This document shows, in pieces, positions 9,048 to 17,534 of a stretch of 34,838 bases of DNA. The notes below the pieces were generated by a model that ran no database searches, was not told the origin of the DNA, and saw nothing but the letters and a program-made list of their open reading frames with translations. Within the stretch, counting starts at the first letter, position 1, and each line of letters begins with the position of its first letter. A program made the position numbers and the translations under genes. Source of the DNA: Lachnospiraceae bacterium. GTDB lineage: Bacteria > Bacillota > Clostridia > Lachnospirales > Lachnospiraceae. The stretch lies in NCBI GenBank assembly GCA_031272985.1, contig JAISSU010000017.1, forward strand, positions 1 to 34,838, written 5' to 3'.

Positions 9048-10037
9048 TTAGTTCTTGCGTGCCCGGCTGCGCACATCCGCGTACACTGCGAAAAGCACGA
9101 CCAGACCCGTAATGACATATTGCCAATCCTTTTGGAAACCCATTGCAAGAATGCCTTCCTGCAAAAGGGAAATAATCATAACTCCTATAAATGTACCGCC
9201 TATACTCGCGACACCTCCGGACATCGACGTGCCTCCCATAACGCAACCCGCAATCGCGTCATTATTGTACGTATCGCCGAGACCCGGTTGAACCGTCGAA
9301 TACGCTCCGACAAATACGATAGCCGCAATGCCCGCTAAAGTTCCGCAGATAATATAGGCCAGCATCTCCCATTTTTTAACATTGACCCCTGATAATCGGA
9401 CTGCCTCTTTATTACTCCCAAGACACAAAATATAGCGCCCGATTCTGGTTTTGTTAAGGATAATCGCGCAGATAATAGCAATTATCAATAGGAAAACAAG
9501 ACCCGTCGGCAAAGCCATCGTAGTGCCCGGAATAGTGTACTTAACAAAGATTCTGAACCATCCGTTTTCCTGACTGGATTGAGGCCAAGATATCGATTGT
9601 GTCTTTGTGAAAACCGAACCGATGCCTCGAGCCAACATCATGCTCGCCATTGAAGTGATAAAAGAAGGCATCTTCCAGAAAGCTACTAAATAACCGTTTA
9701 TAACTCCGAAAGCGCTCCCCACGAGTACCGCGCTAATAAGGCATATAACCATGGGAACATTCATCTTAGTCAGCATCTGACCGGAAATCAAGGCGGCACA
9801 AAACATAACCGGTCCGATAGAAAAATCAATACCTCCCGTTGCGATAACAAAAGTAACTCCAAGGGACAAAAACCCTAAAAAATATGCATAATTTAAAGCA
9901 CTGAGTATTCTGTTGTAACTAAGGAAAGTAGGTTCGAGAATTGCGAAAATCGTATACATCAACAGTAAAACGAGAAATAAAACCAAGCGGTTGAAGCCAA
10001 TCTTTTTTACGAAAGCATTACTCTTAATACGTTCCAA
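9048..10037 (-). CDS. Sugar ABC transporter permease (RbsC family), first transporter gene
   Basis: This second membrane subunit is 329 residues with the same family motifs as its paralogue: ATGGIDFSIGPV, MPSFITSMASMMLARGIGS, GSNKEAVRLSGVNVKKW and AGCVMGGTSMSGGVASIGGT. It is the promoter-proximal gene of the transporter set. Translation probably begins at TTG (10037), preceded by GGGAGGG at normal distance; no in-frame ATG gives a better fit. The 164 bases upstream hold a promoter with a palindrome over its -35 box. Upstream of that lies the sensor operon that probably controls the transporter. Confidence 0.92.
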   Translation of the reverse strand: MERIKSNAFVKKIGFNRLVLFLVLLLMYTIFAILEPTFLSYNRILSALNYAYFLGFLSLGVTFVIATGGIDFSIGPVMFCAALISGQMLTKMNVPMVICLISAVLVGSAFGVINGYLVAFWKMPSFITSMASMMLARGIGSVFTKTQSISWPQSSQENGWFRIFVKYTIPGTTMALPTGLVFLLIIAIICAIILNKTRIGRYILCLGSNKEAVRLSGVNVKKWEMLAYIICGTLAGIAAIVFVGAYSTVQPGLGDTYNNDAIAGCVMGGTSMSGGVASIGGTFIGVMIISLLQEGILAMGFQKDWQYVITGLVVLFAVYADVRSRARKN

Positions 10038-10117
10038 CTATTCATCCCTCCCTGCCGCTTTAATAACCTGATGAGGCAAATGCGCCGCAGACCAAAATCG
10101 CATAACTGCACGTTTAC

Positions 10118-10146
10118 AGTATAAATTTAGTTTTCATAAATGAAAA
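10118..10146 (-). promoter_or_regulatory. Transporter promoter with a palindromic operator over the -35 box
   Basis: On the minus strand TTTTCA (10146-10141), a 17-base spacer and TATACT (10123-10118) form a moderate sigma-70 promoter. A perfect inverted repeat, TTTTCAT-AA-ATGAAAA, occupies 10131-10146 and so covers the -35 box. A weak -35 overlapped by a binding site is typical of activator-dependent promoters. The adjacent YesN-type response regulator is the natural candidate, which is inference. Confidence 0.5.
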
Positions 10147-10170
10147 TGGAAATTCTTCCGAAAAAAGGTT

Positions 10171-10201
10171 AAAAAATTATAGTCCGGGAATTACGCCCGA
10201 A
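10171..10201 (-). terminator. Possible terminator after the membrane-anchored binding protein gene
   Basis: Immediately after the stop codon, the minus-strand RNA can fold UUCGGG (10201-10196) with CCCGGA (10188-10183) around a 7-base loop, followed by CUAUAAUUUUUU. The stem is six pairs including one G-U. It would separate the sensor operon from the transporter operon. Confidence 0.4.
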
Positions 10202-11191
10202 TCACTGCTGCCCCAAGAACGGAAATAGTAGTCTTTGGCTCTCTTCATCGTACATGTTTTCAGGAGTTATCAGTAGACAACCCGAATCTACATTCATAGA
10301 TGTCTCGCCGCCTAAGAGCCCCTTTATGGCTTCTTCTGCCGCGAGGTAGCCCATATTAAAAGGCTTTTGTATCACAGTCGCCTTTATGACGCCCTTTTCG
10401 ATTAATTGAACTTCTTCGATTGAATTATCAAAGCCGGTCACGGTTATTTTATCCTTTAACCCAAGATCATCGATTGCCCTTGCGGTACCGACAGTCGAAT
10501 ATTCATTCATGCACATTATTATGTCAATATCGGGATGCGTCTCCACCATTTCGCAGGTCAGTTCATAGGCTACATCGTATGACGATCCGCAGAATACGAC
10601 CGTGTCTATCCTATCGGCGTACTCCCCGAGTCCTTCTCTCATTCCTGCCTCGCGCTCTATGGCCGTCGAGACATCTTTTACGTGTCCCACCATTCCAATG
10701 CGGGAATTTTCTTTTACGAATTGACGTGTGTATTCTCCCAACTGCCTTCCGCCGTCTATATTATCCGTTGCCACAATGGGGACGCCTAAGTCCGTATCTA
10801 TGACAGAGTCCACGAGAATTAGTTCTATCCCCGCATCCAGCACTTTTTGTAATGCGCCCGTAGTTTCGGAAAAGCTTGACGCCGCTACAATAATCGCATC
10901 CGGCTTTTTTTCAATACTATCCAATATTATTTGAATCTGTTTTTCGTATTCGATTTCCTTTTCGGGAGCACTGACGGTGATATTGCAGCTGTTTTCCGAT
11001 GCTCCGAGCTTTGCTCCTTCAATAAGAGCTGTCCAGAAACCGTTAGTTTCGTCAATTACCTTCGGAATCAGAATCAGGTTGTATTCTTTAGCGCCACTTT
11101 TTCCATAACGGATTAACGCAAATATTCCGAAAGCCAACATTAAGGCTGCCGTCAATATTATTAATATCCGATTGCGAAGCTTAGTTTTCAT
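10202..11191 (-). CDS. Membrane-anchored periplasmic-binding-protein-like sugar sensor
   Basis: This protein has the sugar-binding type 1 fold (329 residues; LILIPKVIDETNGFWTALIEG, PDAIIVAASSF, IELILVDSV, VTGFDNSIEE, ATVIQKPFNMGYLA). It starts with an uncleaved-looking hydrophobic anchor at about residues 9-27 and has no lipobox. Its gene overlaps the end of the histidine kinase gene by 11 bases and is not placed with the permeases. This arrangement is known for binding proteins that present sugar to a YesM-type kinase rather than to the channel, so I infer a co-sensor role. The ATG at 11191 is chosen; a TTG directly before it is equally spaced to GGGAG and cannot be excluded. Confidence 0.82.
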   Translation of the reverse strand: MKTKLRNRILIILTAALMLAFGIFALIRYGKSGAKEYNLILIPKVIDETNGFWTALIEGAKLGASENSCNITVSAPEKEIEYEKQIQIILDSIEKKPDAIIVAASSFSETTGALQKVLDAGIELILVDSVIDTDLGVPIVATDNIDGGRQLGEYTRQFVKENSRIGMVGHVKDVSTAIEREAGMREGLGEYADRIDTVVFCGSSYDVAYELTCEMVETHPDIDIIMCMNEYSTVGTARAIDDLGLKDKITVTGFDNSIEEVQLIEKGVIKATVIQKPFNMGYLAAEEAIKGLLGGETSMNVDSGCLLITPENMYDEESQRLLFPFLGQQ

Positions 11192-13061
11192 CAATATTTT
11201 TCTCCCTTGGAATAGTTAGTGTGGCTACGGTCCCTTTTCCCTTTTCACTCGCAAATTCCAGACCATACTCCTCGCCGTAATACAGCTTTATTCTGCTTTG
11301 GACATTTGTAATACCTACTCCATTTGAACGCTCATCCTTTTTATTGCCATCGAAAATCCGGGAAAGTGTCTCGTCGTCCATCCCCACTCCGTCATCAGAA
11401 ACACTTAATACTACTCTGTCGCCTTCTGCGTGTCCGCTGATTTCTATGGTTCCTTTTCCTTCCTTATATTTAATGCCGTGATAAATGGCGTTTTCAACGA
11501 GCGGCTGCAGCGCGAATTTAATAATATCCACCTTTAAAATATCACTATCCACATTTATCGAATATTCGAGCTTATCCGCATAGCGCATTTTCTGGATTGT
11601 AAGGTAATTGCGCACATACTCAAGCTCATCCTCTATCGTCATCTGCTCCTTGTCATTGCTGATACTCTGCCTGAAAAGCCTCGCCAAAGCCGCCGTCATG
11701 ACGACTACTTCTTTATTACGCCCCGACTCGGCCATCCATATGATTGAGTCCAACGTATTATAAAGGAAATGCGGATTAATCTGCGCGAGCATTGCCCTAA
11801 GCTCACTCTTCCTTTTTTCATCCTGCTCATAGACAATCTGGCTCATCAATTCTCTGATTCTCACAGTCATTGCGTTAAATGATCGGCTCAAATCCCCGAT
11901 TTCGTTTTGTGTAGTTATTTCCACCGAAGCATCGGAAATACTACCCTCCTCCATTTTTCTCATGGAATCGCGCAGCATTGCTATCGGTTTTGTAATTCTT
12001 CGCGAGATTATTGCCGACAATAAAATAACGATAATCAATAGCCCCGCCGCGACAATCAGATAAATCCTCTGAGCCTGCCGCATGCCCGCTAAAAGCTCGT
12101 CCGTAAATGTGACTCCGACCACTATCCAACCTGTCTTTTCTGATTTCGACATCGTATAAAGCTTGCTCGCACTGCCTTCTTGCGTCAGCATATAATCGGC
12201 ATCATTTTCCAGAATTTCCGGAATTTTCTCAGTTAATAGTCCGCCGTACATTAGCTGTTGCTTCGGGTGATAAACCACATTTCCTTCGTCGTCAATAATA
12301 AAAATGTAGCCCTTTGTGCCTATCGGATTATTATTGCATAAATCTGAAATCGAATTATAGTTCAAATCAATGAAAAATACTCCGTCCCTTTTTCCGTCCT
12401 TTCCGTAGATTGCGCGGCTTAGGGTAATTACCCACTTATAGCTCGAAACAATCGCATTCTGGACATGCGAAGACGATAATGCTATCCCGGTCTCCGAGTC
12501 TAAGGCAGCCTTGTACCAGTCAAGGTTTTTTACATCAATAAAGTCTGTCAGCCCTTCGCTACCGTCATTGACAATAGCCCGCCCCGAATTCGCCACGGCG
12601 GCAATATTATAAATATCACCACGACTTTCCGTTATCGTTTTAAACTGGGAGAGAATTCTTTCACGGCTAACCGCGACCTCATCAATGGCCTCTGCTGCGT
12701 TATTAATAATGACAGAAACCCCGTATTTCTCTTTATCTTCATCTTTTTCCTCGCTTGTTTGCAAGGCATTTTGGCCCTCATCGGGAAATAAAAAATTCGA
12801 CACATCGGGGCTTCCGACTATCACCGAAGAAATATTTTCCATATTGGTAATATAAGAATCAATATCATAATTCACCTGCCTGATAATCTGGCGGGTATAG
12901 GAAATGGAGCTGTCGAGAATCGTTTTTCTGGTATTATTTAGGGCAATGCCTAAGAAAATAACAACAGTAGCAATAATCAAAAGCGAAAAAGAAAAGGTTA
13001 TCGTGCTTTGAATCTTACGAAACCCTTCAAAGATTTTTCTGCCTTTACCTTCCTTTTCCAA
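11181..13061 (-). CDS. Sensor histidine kinase, YesM type
   Basis: This membrane kinase of 626 residues has a first transmembrane helix at about 20-40 and a large extracellular Cache-like sensor domain at about 45-320. A second helix lies at about 328-350, followed by a HAMP linker. The His_kinase domain has the phosphorylation site in LAQINPHFLYNTLDSI at about H431, and the C-terminal ATPase domain carries LQPLVENAIYHGIKY and DDGVGMD. It likely senses extracellular sugar, alone or through the binding protein encoded next to it, and passes phosphate to the adjacent response regulator. TTG at 13061 is the start; AGGAG, inside the end of the regulator gene, is 8 bases upstream. Confidence 0.93.
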   Translation of the reverse strand: MEKEGKGRKIFEGFRKIQSTITFSFSLLIIATVVIFLGIALNNTRKTILDSSISYTRQIIRQVNYDIDSYITNMENISSVIVGSPDVSNFLFPDEGQNALQTSEEKDEDKEKYGVSVIINNAAEAIDEVAVSRERILSQFKTITESRGDIYNIAAVANSGRAIVNDGSEGLTDFIDVKNLDWYKAALDSETGIALSSSHVQNAIVSSYKWVITLSRAIYGKDGKRDGVFFIDLNYNSISDLCNNNPIGTKGYIFIIDDEGNVVYHPKQQLMYGGLLTEKIPEILENDADYMLTQEGSASKLYTMSKSEKTGWIVVGVTFTDELLAGMRQAQRIYLIVAAGLLIIVILLSAIISRRITKPIAMLRDSMRKMEEGSISDASVEITTQNEIGDLSRSFNAMTVRIRELMSQIVYEQDEKRKSELRAMLAQINPHFLYNTLDSIIWMAESGRNKEVVVMTAALARLFRQSISNDKEQMTIEDELEYVRNYLTIQKMRYADKLEYSINVDSDILKVDIIKFALQPLVENAIYHGIKYKEGKGTIEISGHAEGDRVVLSVSDDGVGMDDETLSRIFDGNKKDERSNGVGITNVQSRIKLYYGEEYGLEFASEKGKGTVATLTIPREKNIDEN

Positions 13062-13066
13062 AAATG

Positions 13067-14692
13067 CTACTCCTTTCGCTTCGCGTACTCACGCGGCGTC
13101 ATTCCTGTGGATTTCTTAAATGCCACCGTAAAATAATGCGGATCGGCAAATCCCACTTTATATGCTATTTCATAATTCTTCAAAGCGCTGTAACTTAACA
13201 ATTCCTTTGCTTTTTCCATACGGATTTCCTGCAGAGCCTCCAAAAAGGTCTTCCCCGTTTCTTCCTTATAACATTGGCATAAATACGAACTGGAAACCCC
13301 AATATGCGAGCAGACCTGATTAAGACTTAACCCCGAATCCGAATAATTCTCCTGCAGATATTTCGTCACAAGAATCGAAATTTTTTTTGCACCCCTCTGC
13401 CTGATTTCCATACATTTTCCGGCCGCCAAAGAAGCATATTCACGAACGCACTTAAAAGCCTTCCTGAAGGATTTTTCCTCTGTTACAAAAATCTCATACT
13501 CATCGGTCGGTGTAAAAGCCAAGTCCGCTTCCAGCGCCATAGTACGTGAGAGCCTCAAAACATGGCGCATAAATGATTTAATACGCTTTTCATCCCAATA
13601 AGAATCCCCGATTTTATTTTCTATTTCAATAAGCACATCATCGAGCGTTTCTATCTTATCACCCGAGTAGGCCTCCCTGATTTCATTAAGCCACTTTGTC
13701 TCCGGCAATTCGCTCTCCATTAGTGAGGCTGTTTTATCCGCGCAAAGAACCTGCCCAAAGCCCCTCGCATACCGAAGTGACAACGCCTTAAAAGCCCAGC
13801 TATATGAATCGGAAAGGTGTGACGATTTTACTTTCCCACCCACACAAAACGAAACGAGCATCCCCGAGGCTTCACAGATTTTATCTTGCATCTGGGTGCA
13901 TACTTCCTCAATATCGAAAGTTTCGGTTTCGCCATCCAAGCTCGCATCTTCACCGAAAACCAACAAGACCTTATCATCGGAATCCCTATACGCGCTTCCG
14001 AGTTTACTTTCGCTTAAAATTTCATTGCAGATATTCTCTACCACGAAGGTAATCAAATCCTTATCTCTTTGGTCTGAATCTACGGTATCCATCATATCAG
14101 AATACGCATCCACATCGGCTATTCCTATCCGATAATAGGGCTTATCAAAACTAATCTGATAATTCAATAGTTCTTTAAAAGCGTCAGAGCGTTCACCCGT
14201 TCCCTTAAAGAGCCGGTTTAATTCCTGAGCAATCAATAATGATTCATTTCTTGTGTATTGGCGGTAGCCCGTTTCCATTCTGAGAAATGACTGCTCTCTG
14301 TTCTTATCCGCATCGAGCTTCTCCCTAACCCTTATCATGACTTCGCGCAGTTCATCGGCCGTAACCGGTTTTAATATATATTCAAAAACCTTGTATTGTA
14401 TTGCCTGCTTTGCAAATTCGAATTCCCCGTATCCGCTGAAAATAATAATCCGTGTTTCAGGGTAATTCTCATAAATATGCCGACTGAGCCTCATCCCATC
14501 CATAAATGGCATATTGATGTCTGTTAAAACCACGTCAACCGGACTATTTTGCATGAATTCAACTGCCTCTGTGCCATTAGCGCAATCGCCCGCCAGAGAA
14601 AACCCGCAAGCCTCCCAATCCATTATGGAGGCAATGGCTTCTCTTACCAAAATCTCATCTTCTACTAATAAGACCTGATACATTTTTTGCAT
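13067..14692 (-). CDS. Response regulator, YesN type (receiver plus AraC-type DNA-binding domain)
   Basis: This two-component regulator of 541 residues has a receiver domain at about 4-125, with acidic pocket VEDE, phospho-acceptor D58 in LTDINMP and conserved Lys in YILKPV. A long middle region of unknown fold follows. The last 100 residues are an AraC-type double helix-turn-helix (LSLNQVCSHIGVSSSYLCQCYKEETG, YEIAYKVGFADPHYFTVAFKK, TGMTPREYAKR). It is the partner of the kinase starting 5 bases downstream and probably activates the sugar transporter promoter. Its start lies inside the end of the cpsB-like gene with a 28-base overlap, so translation is probably coupled. ATG 14683 is an alternative start. 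Confidence 0.92.
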   Translation of the reverse strand: MQKMYQVLLVEDEILVREAIASIMDWEACGFSLAGDCANGTEAVEFMQNSPVDVVLTDINMPFMDGMRLSRHIYENYPETRIIIFSGYGEFEFAKQAIQYKVFEYILKPVTADELREVMIRVREKLDADKNREQSFLRMETGYRQYTRNESLLIAQELNRLFKGTGERSDAFKELLNYQISFDKPYYRIGIADVDAYSDMMDTVDSDQRDKDLITFVVENICNEILSESKLGSAYRDSDDKVLLVFGEDASLDGETETFDIEEVCTQMQDKICEASGMLVSFCVGGKVKSSHLSDSYSWAFKALSLRYARGFGQVLCADKTASLMESELPETKWLNEIREAYSGDKIETLDDVLIEIENKIGDSYWDEKRIKSFMRHVLRLSRTMALEADLAFTPTDEYEIFVTEEKSFRKAFKCVREYASLAAGKCMEIRQRGAKKISILVTKYLQENYSDSGLSLNQVCSHIGVSSSYLCQCYKEETGKTFLEALQEIRMEKAKELLSYSALKNYEIAYKVGFADPHYFTVAFKKSTGMTPREYAKRKE

Positions 14693-15351
14693 AACCTCTC
14701 CGATCTGCGCATGATTCTGTCAGATCGTTCTTTCAATATAGAAAGTGCCTTCGTAAATTGTGTATAACCTATATCCGTGCCATGAATGTCACTGCCAATC
14801 GCTACTACGCGACCGCTCTCCACCCATTTCATCGCTTGCTTTCGCTTCCTGAAATCCACGAAAGCGCCGGCGTTTAATTGAGCCTTTAAACCCATATCGA
14901 GTAAATTTTTTATCTTTTCCGGGTCATATCTGTCAATATGCGCCAGAACAACCTTAAAGTTTCTTTCTTCTTTTAGCAAACGCACCGACTTAATAAGCGC
15001 CTGTGACCACTCTTTGTTAACCGGCATCTCCAAAAGCAGGGTCTGAGTCCCCCGAATGCACAGCTTTTCAATGCCTTCCATGTGCTCAATACCGGGACAG
15101 GCATGAACCTCACAACCGATTAGAAGGTGCATCCCATATCTCGCGGTAGTCATGACGATACCATTTTCCCCCGCCACTCGCCTTGATAGAAATTCGGCGA
15201 GATTATCTTTCTGGGGATAAAAATGCGGAGTTGCAACAATACATTGCACCCCGGCTTCGTTTGCTAATTCAATCTGTTTTTGGGAACATTCTATACTGTT
15301 GCTTCCGTGATCCGCTTTCGGCAGAACATGTGCGTGAAAATCAATAATCAT
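14665..15351 (-). CDS. CpsB/CapC-type tyrosine-protein phosphatase (PHP domain)
   Basis: This is a metal-dependent phosphotyrosine phosphatase of about 228 residues, in the family of CpsB of streptococci and YwqE of Bacillus. The PHP metal motifs are in order: DFHAHVLPKADHGS at the N-terminus, a central ATPHFYP, AHIDRYDPE near residue 160 and GSDIHGTD near 195. In this family it dephosphorylates the CpsD-type kinase encoded just upstream and so tunes polysaccharide chain length. The ATG at 15351 (GAGG 5 bases upstream) is preferred over a TTG at 15381, which sits too close to its GGGAGG. Its reading frame ends within the next gene, joining capsule control to a sugar two-component system. Confidence 0.9.
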   Translation of the reverse strand: MIIDFHAHVLPKADHGSNSIECSQKQIELANEAGVQCIVATPHFYPQKDNLAEFLSRRVAGENGIVMTTARYGMHLLIGCEVHACPGIEHMEGIEKLCIRGTQTLLLEMPVNKEWSQALIKSVRLLKEERNFKVVLAHIDRYDPEKIKNLLDMGLKAQLNAGAFVDFRKRKQAMKWVESGRVVAIGSDIHGTDIGYTQFTKALSILKERSDRIMRRSERLCKKCIRSY

Positions 15352-15390
15352 AAAATCCTCACCGAATCTGCAAATCCCCAAAACCTCCCG

Positions 15391-16134
15391 TCAGGCTTTA
15401 GCAGAGCTTCCGGGATTACCATATTCGTATTTATAATAACCACCTTTTTTATAATATGAATCATTTTTCCCATCGGTGTCATTCAAGATAAACCCAATGA
15501 CCTTGCCCTGCACCAGATTAATATGGTCAATAGCCGCACGCACAGAACTTCTGTCCGTCACCCCCATGCGCACCACCAAAAGTGAGCCGGTAACCTTTGA
15601 TGCCAGAACCGCCGCGTCCGTCACCACACACACAGGAGGCGTGTCAATAAACACACAATCAAATCGCTCCTTTGACATGGCAAGAAGGGCATCCATTCTG
15701 ATGCTCATCAAAAGCTCTGCCGGATTCGGGGGATTCTCACCCGCGGTTAGAACTGTCAGATTCTCGACCCCCACCGTTGGAAACCGCACCTCATTATCCA
15801 TACCCGCCAAGAGTTCGCTAAGTCCCGGGCTTCGCTCCACTCTGAAATATTTATGTAAAGAAGCGTTCCTTAAATCACCATCCACAAGCAATGTCTTTTT
15901 CCCCGCTTGTGCAAAGGAAATCGCGAGGTTAAGTGCTGTCGTAGTCTTACCTTCGCCGGGCTGTGCGCTCGTCACCGTAAATACAGGACATTCCTCGCCG
16001 TTTGCTACGAATAAGAGTTTCGTCCTTAGTGAATTATAGGCTTCCTTAACCACAAAAGGTGCCGACGATGTCAGAATCCTGCTGGCGCTTCTCTTTTGAA
16101 AACCTGTGCTGATATTCCCCTTCTTTTTTGCCAT
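15391..16134 (-). CDS. CpsD/YwqD-type bacterial tyrosine kinase
   Basis: This is the cytoplasmic half of a split BY-kinase, 247 residues, which autophosphorylates on a C-terminal tyrosine cluster to control exopolysaccharide polymerisation. Walker A is AQPGEGKTT at residues 57-65, Walker A' is LLVDGDLRNASLH and Walker B is VFIDTPPV. The tail carries seven tyrosines in two runs (SYYKKGGYYKYEYG). The short interaction segment before Walker A (EAYNSLRTKLLF) matches the family. The ATG at 16134 follows GGAGG at normal spacing; an upstream ATG at 16146 overlaps that ribosome site and is rejected. It lies between its activator (CpsC-like) and its phosphatase (CpsB-like). Confidence 0.93.
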   Translation of the reverse strand: MAKKKGNISTGFQKRSASRILTSSAPFVVKEAYNSLRTKLLFVANGEECPVFTVTSAQPGEGKTTTALNLAISFAQAGKKTLLVDGDLRNASLHKYFRVERSPGLSELLAGMDNEVRFPTVGVENLTVLTAGENPPNPAELLMSIRMDALLAMSKERFDCVFIDTPPVCVVTDAAVLASKVTGSLLVVRMGVTDRSSVRAAIDHINLVQGKVIGFILNDTDGKNDSYYKKGGYYKYEYGNPGSSAKA

Positions 16135-16251
16135 CTTCCCCTCCATGTGCAGGTAGATTTATTCGTCGAGCTAAAAATTATTGCTCGTTAATAACTTAAA
16201 TCTGACAACTCTTTCAATCTGCCGACTAATACGATAATTATCATATCGAAA

Positions 16252-16974
16252 TCAGTACTTTGAGCTCGAACTGCCGTCAATCATAATACGCGGAACTTCA
16301 CCCAATACCGGAATACCGAATTCCGTATCCAAACTCGAAGCCGACTGAACCTTCGTGTCGAATTTCGATGCTAATAGGAAAATCCCGTAGGCGAGCAACG
16401 CCCCCAAAAGAAAAGCGACCGCCAGATTCAGCTTCATATTGGGCGACGAGGGCTGTTTTGGAGTCTCGGCCACATCTACGACCTCTACTCCGCCTGCTTT
16501 AACTACTCTAATAATTTCAGAAGGCACAATGTCAGTCAGCGTATTGGCGATTTGCGCCGCCATAAAAGGATCACTATGCTTAACCGAAATCGAGAACACC
16601 TCGGTTCCGTTCACAGAGCTCGCACTGATTAAGTCTTTCAGTTCCTCTGTATCCATCTTTAGATCCAATTGCTCAATAGCTTGTTTGAGCACGGTATTGC
16701 TTTTTAAAATAACGATATAGGTATCCACGAGGGATTTAGAAGCCGAAAGCTCAGTGCTCGTAATAGCGGAACTAAGCGAATCATTGCGGTTTGAATCCGC
16801 ATAGACATACATAGTCGCACTCGCCGTATACATCGGAGTAATCATGAAAACCGTAATTACTCCGGCAATAGCCGCTACAAATGCTCCTATAAGCACAATC
16901 CAAATAAATCTCTTCTTAAGCACATACAAAACATCACGAAAGTTAATCTCAACTTCCCGCGTTTCTTCAGACAT
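16252..16974 (-). CDS. CpsC/YwqC-type chain-length regulator and kinase activator (Wzz domain)
   Basis: This membrane protein of about 240 residues has two transmembrane helices (about 22-44 and 190-212) framing an extracellular Wzz-type region (TPMYTASATMYVYAD, then SLVDTYIVILKSNTVL). The C-terminal cytoplasmic tail (DTEFGIPVLGEVP) is the part that in related systems activates the CpsD kinase. The start is at 16974, where the sequence MSEETREVEINFRDVLYVLKK begins as in family members; GAGG lies 8 bases upstream. A promoter directly upstream (17071-17099) suggests this gene begins the transcript that continues through CpsD, CpsB and the sensor system. The 117-base gap to the CpsD gene holds only short AT-rich palindromes. 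Confidence 0.9.
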   Translation of the reverse strand: MSEETREVEINFRDVLYVLKKRFIWIVLIGAFVAAIAGVITVFMITPMYTASATMYVYADSNRNDSLSSAITSTELSASKSLVDTYIVILKSNTVLKQAIEQLDLKMDTEELKDLISASSVNGTEVFSISVKHSDPFMAAQIANTLTDIVPSEIIRVVKAGGVEVVDVAETPKQPSSPNMKLNLAVAFLLGALLAYGIFLLASKFDTKVQSASSLDTEFGIPVLGEVPRIMIDGSSSSKY

Positions 16975-17070
16975 ACCCTTGACCTCATAAACACAAAACA
17001 GCTGAAAGAAATACAGCAATTCTGCAATATTTTACTAAGGCTTTTTATAAGGCAAAAAGCTCACTTCCAC

Positions 17071-17099
17071 ACTATACCATAGGATTTCAAAATTTACAA
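17071..17099 (-). promoter_or_regulatory. Promoter of the CpsC-CpsD-CpsB-two-component operon, with leader hairpin
   Basis: On the minus strand TTGTAA (17099-17094), a 17-base spacer and TATAGT (17076-17071) form a good sigma-70 promoter about 97 bases before the CpsC-like start. Just downstream of the expected transcription start, GCTTTTT (17040-17046) and AAAAAGC (17054-17060) are complementary and would form a small hairpin at the 5' end of the mRNA. Confidence 0.6.
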
Positions 17100-17102
17100 T
17101 CC

Positions 17103-17534
17103 TTAATAAAGCCGTGGTACGTCCCCTTTCTTCCCCCTCTGCGCAATTGCCGCAATTATTCCTAATGTGCATAGAGCGCTTCCTATTATATAGAAGTATT
17201 TTGTATACGAAGACGCACTCCCTGCAATCACAAAGATTCCGCTAAGCAAAGAGCCGACTGTTAAAGTGGCTACGCCGGCGTGGAAGAGATTGGATGCAAA
17301 TCGGGAAACGTTTCCGAAAACCAATAAAAGTACGACAAAAATAATGATTCCCGCCAAAGGATATAAAAACATATAATCCATAAAGCCCGAACGGATTCCA
17401 TGCCCGAACAGCGCGTAGACATTTGTAATAATGACGCATAAAGCGCTTATCCCAAGATAAACTATCACTGTTTTTATTAGTGTCTTTCGATTTGCTTTTG
17501 TATTTGTTCTACTATTATTATTGATACCCGACAT
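17103..17534 (-). CDS. Small four-helix membrane protein of unknown function
   Basis: I do not recognise a family for this protein of 143 residues. A polar Asn/Lys-rich N-terminus (to about residue 19) is followed by four hydrophobic segments at about 20-40, 55-75, 82-103 and 110-130, and a basic tail. The gene overlaps the end of the phosphodiester glycosidase gene by 17 bases and has no good ribosome site of its own. Its translation is therefore probably coupled to that gene, which suggests a shared envelope or polysaccharide role. Confidence 0.7.
   Translation of the reverse strand: MSGINNNSRTNTKANRKTLIKTVIVYLGISALCVIITNVYALFGHGIRSGFMDYMFLYPLAGIIIFVVLLLVFGNVSRFASNLFHAGVATLTVGSLLSGIFVIAGSASSYTKYFYIIGSALCTLGIIAAIAQRGKKGDVPRLY

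Noticed and set aside
15476-16039. Long open frame of 187 codons on the plus strand
   Set aside because: It is exactly opposite the CpsD-type kinase gene, has no family motif and no ribosome site; the kinase frame is certain.
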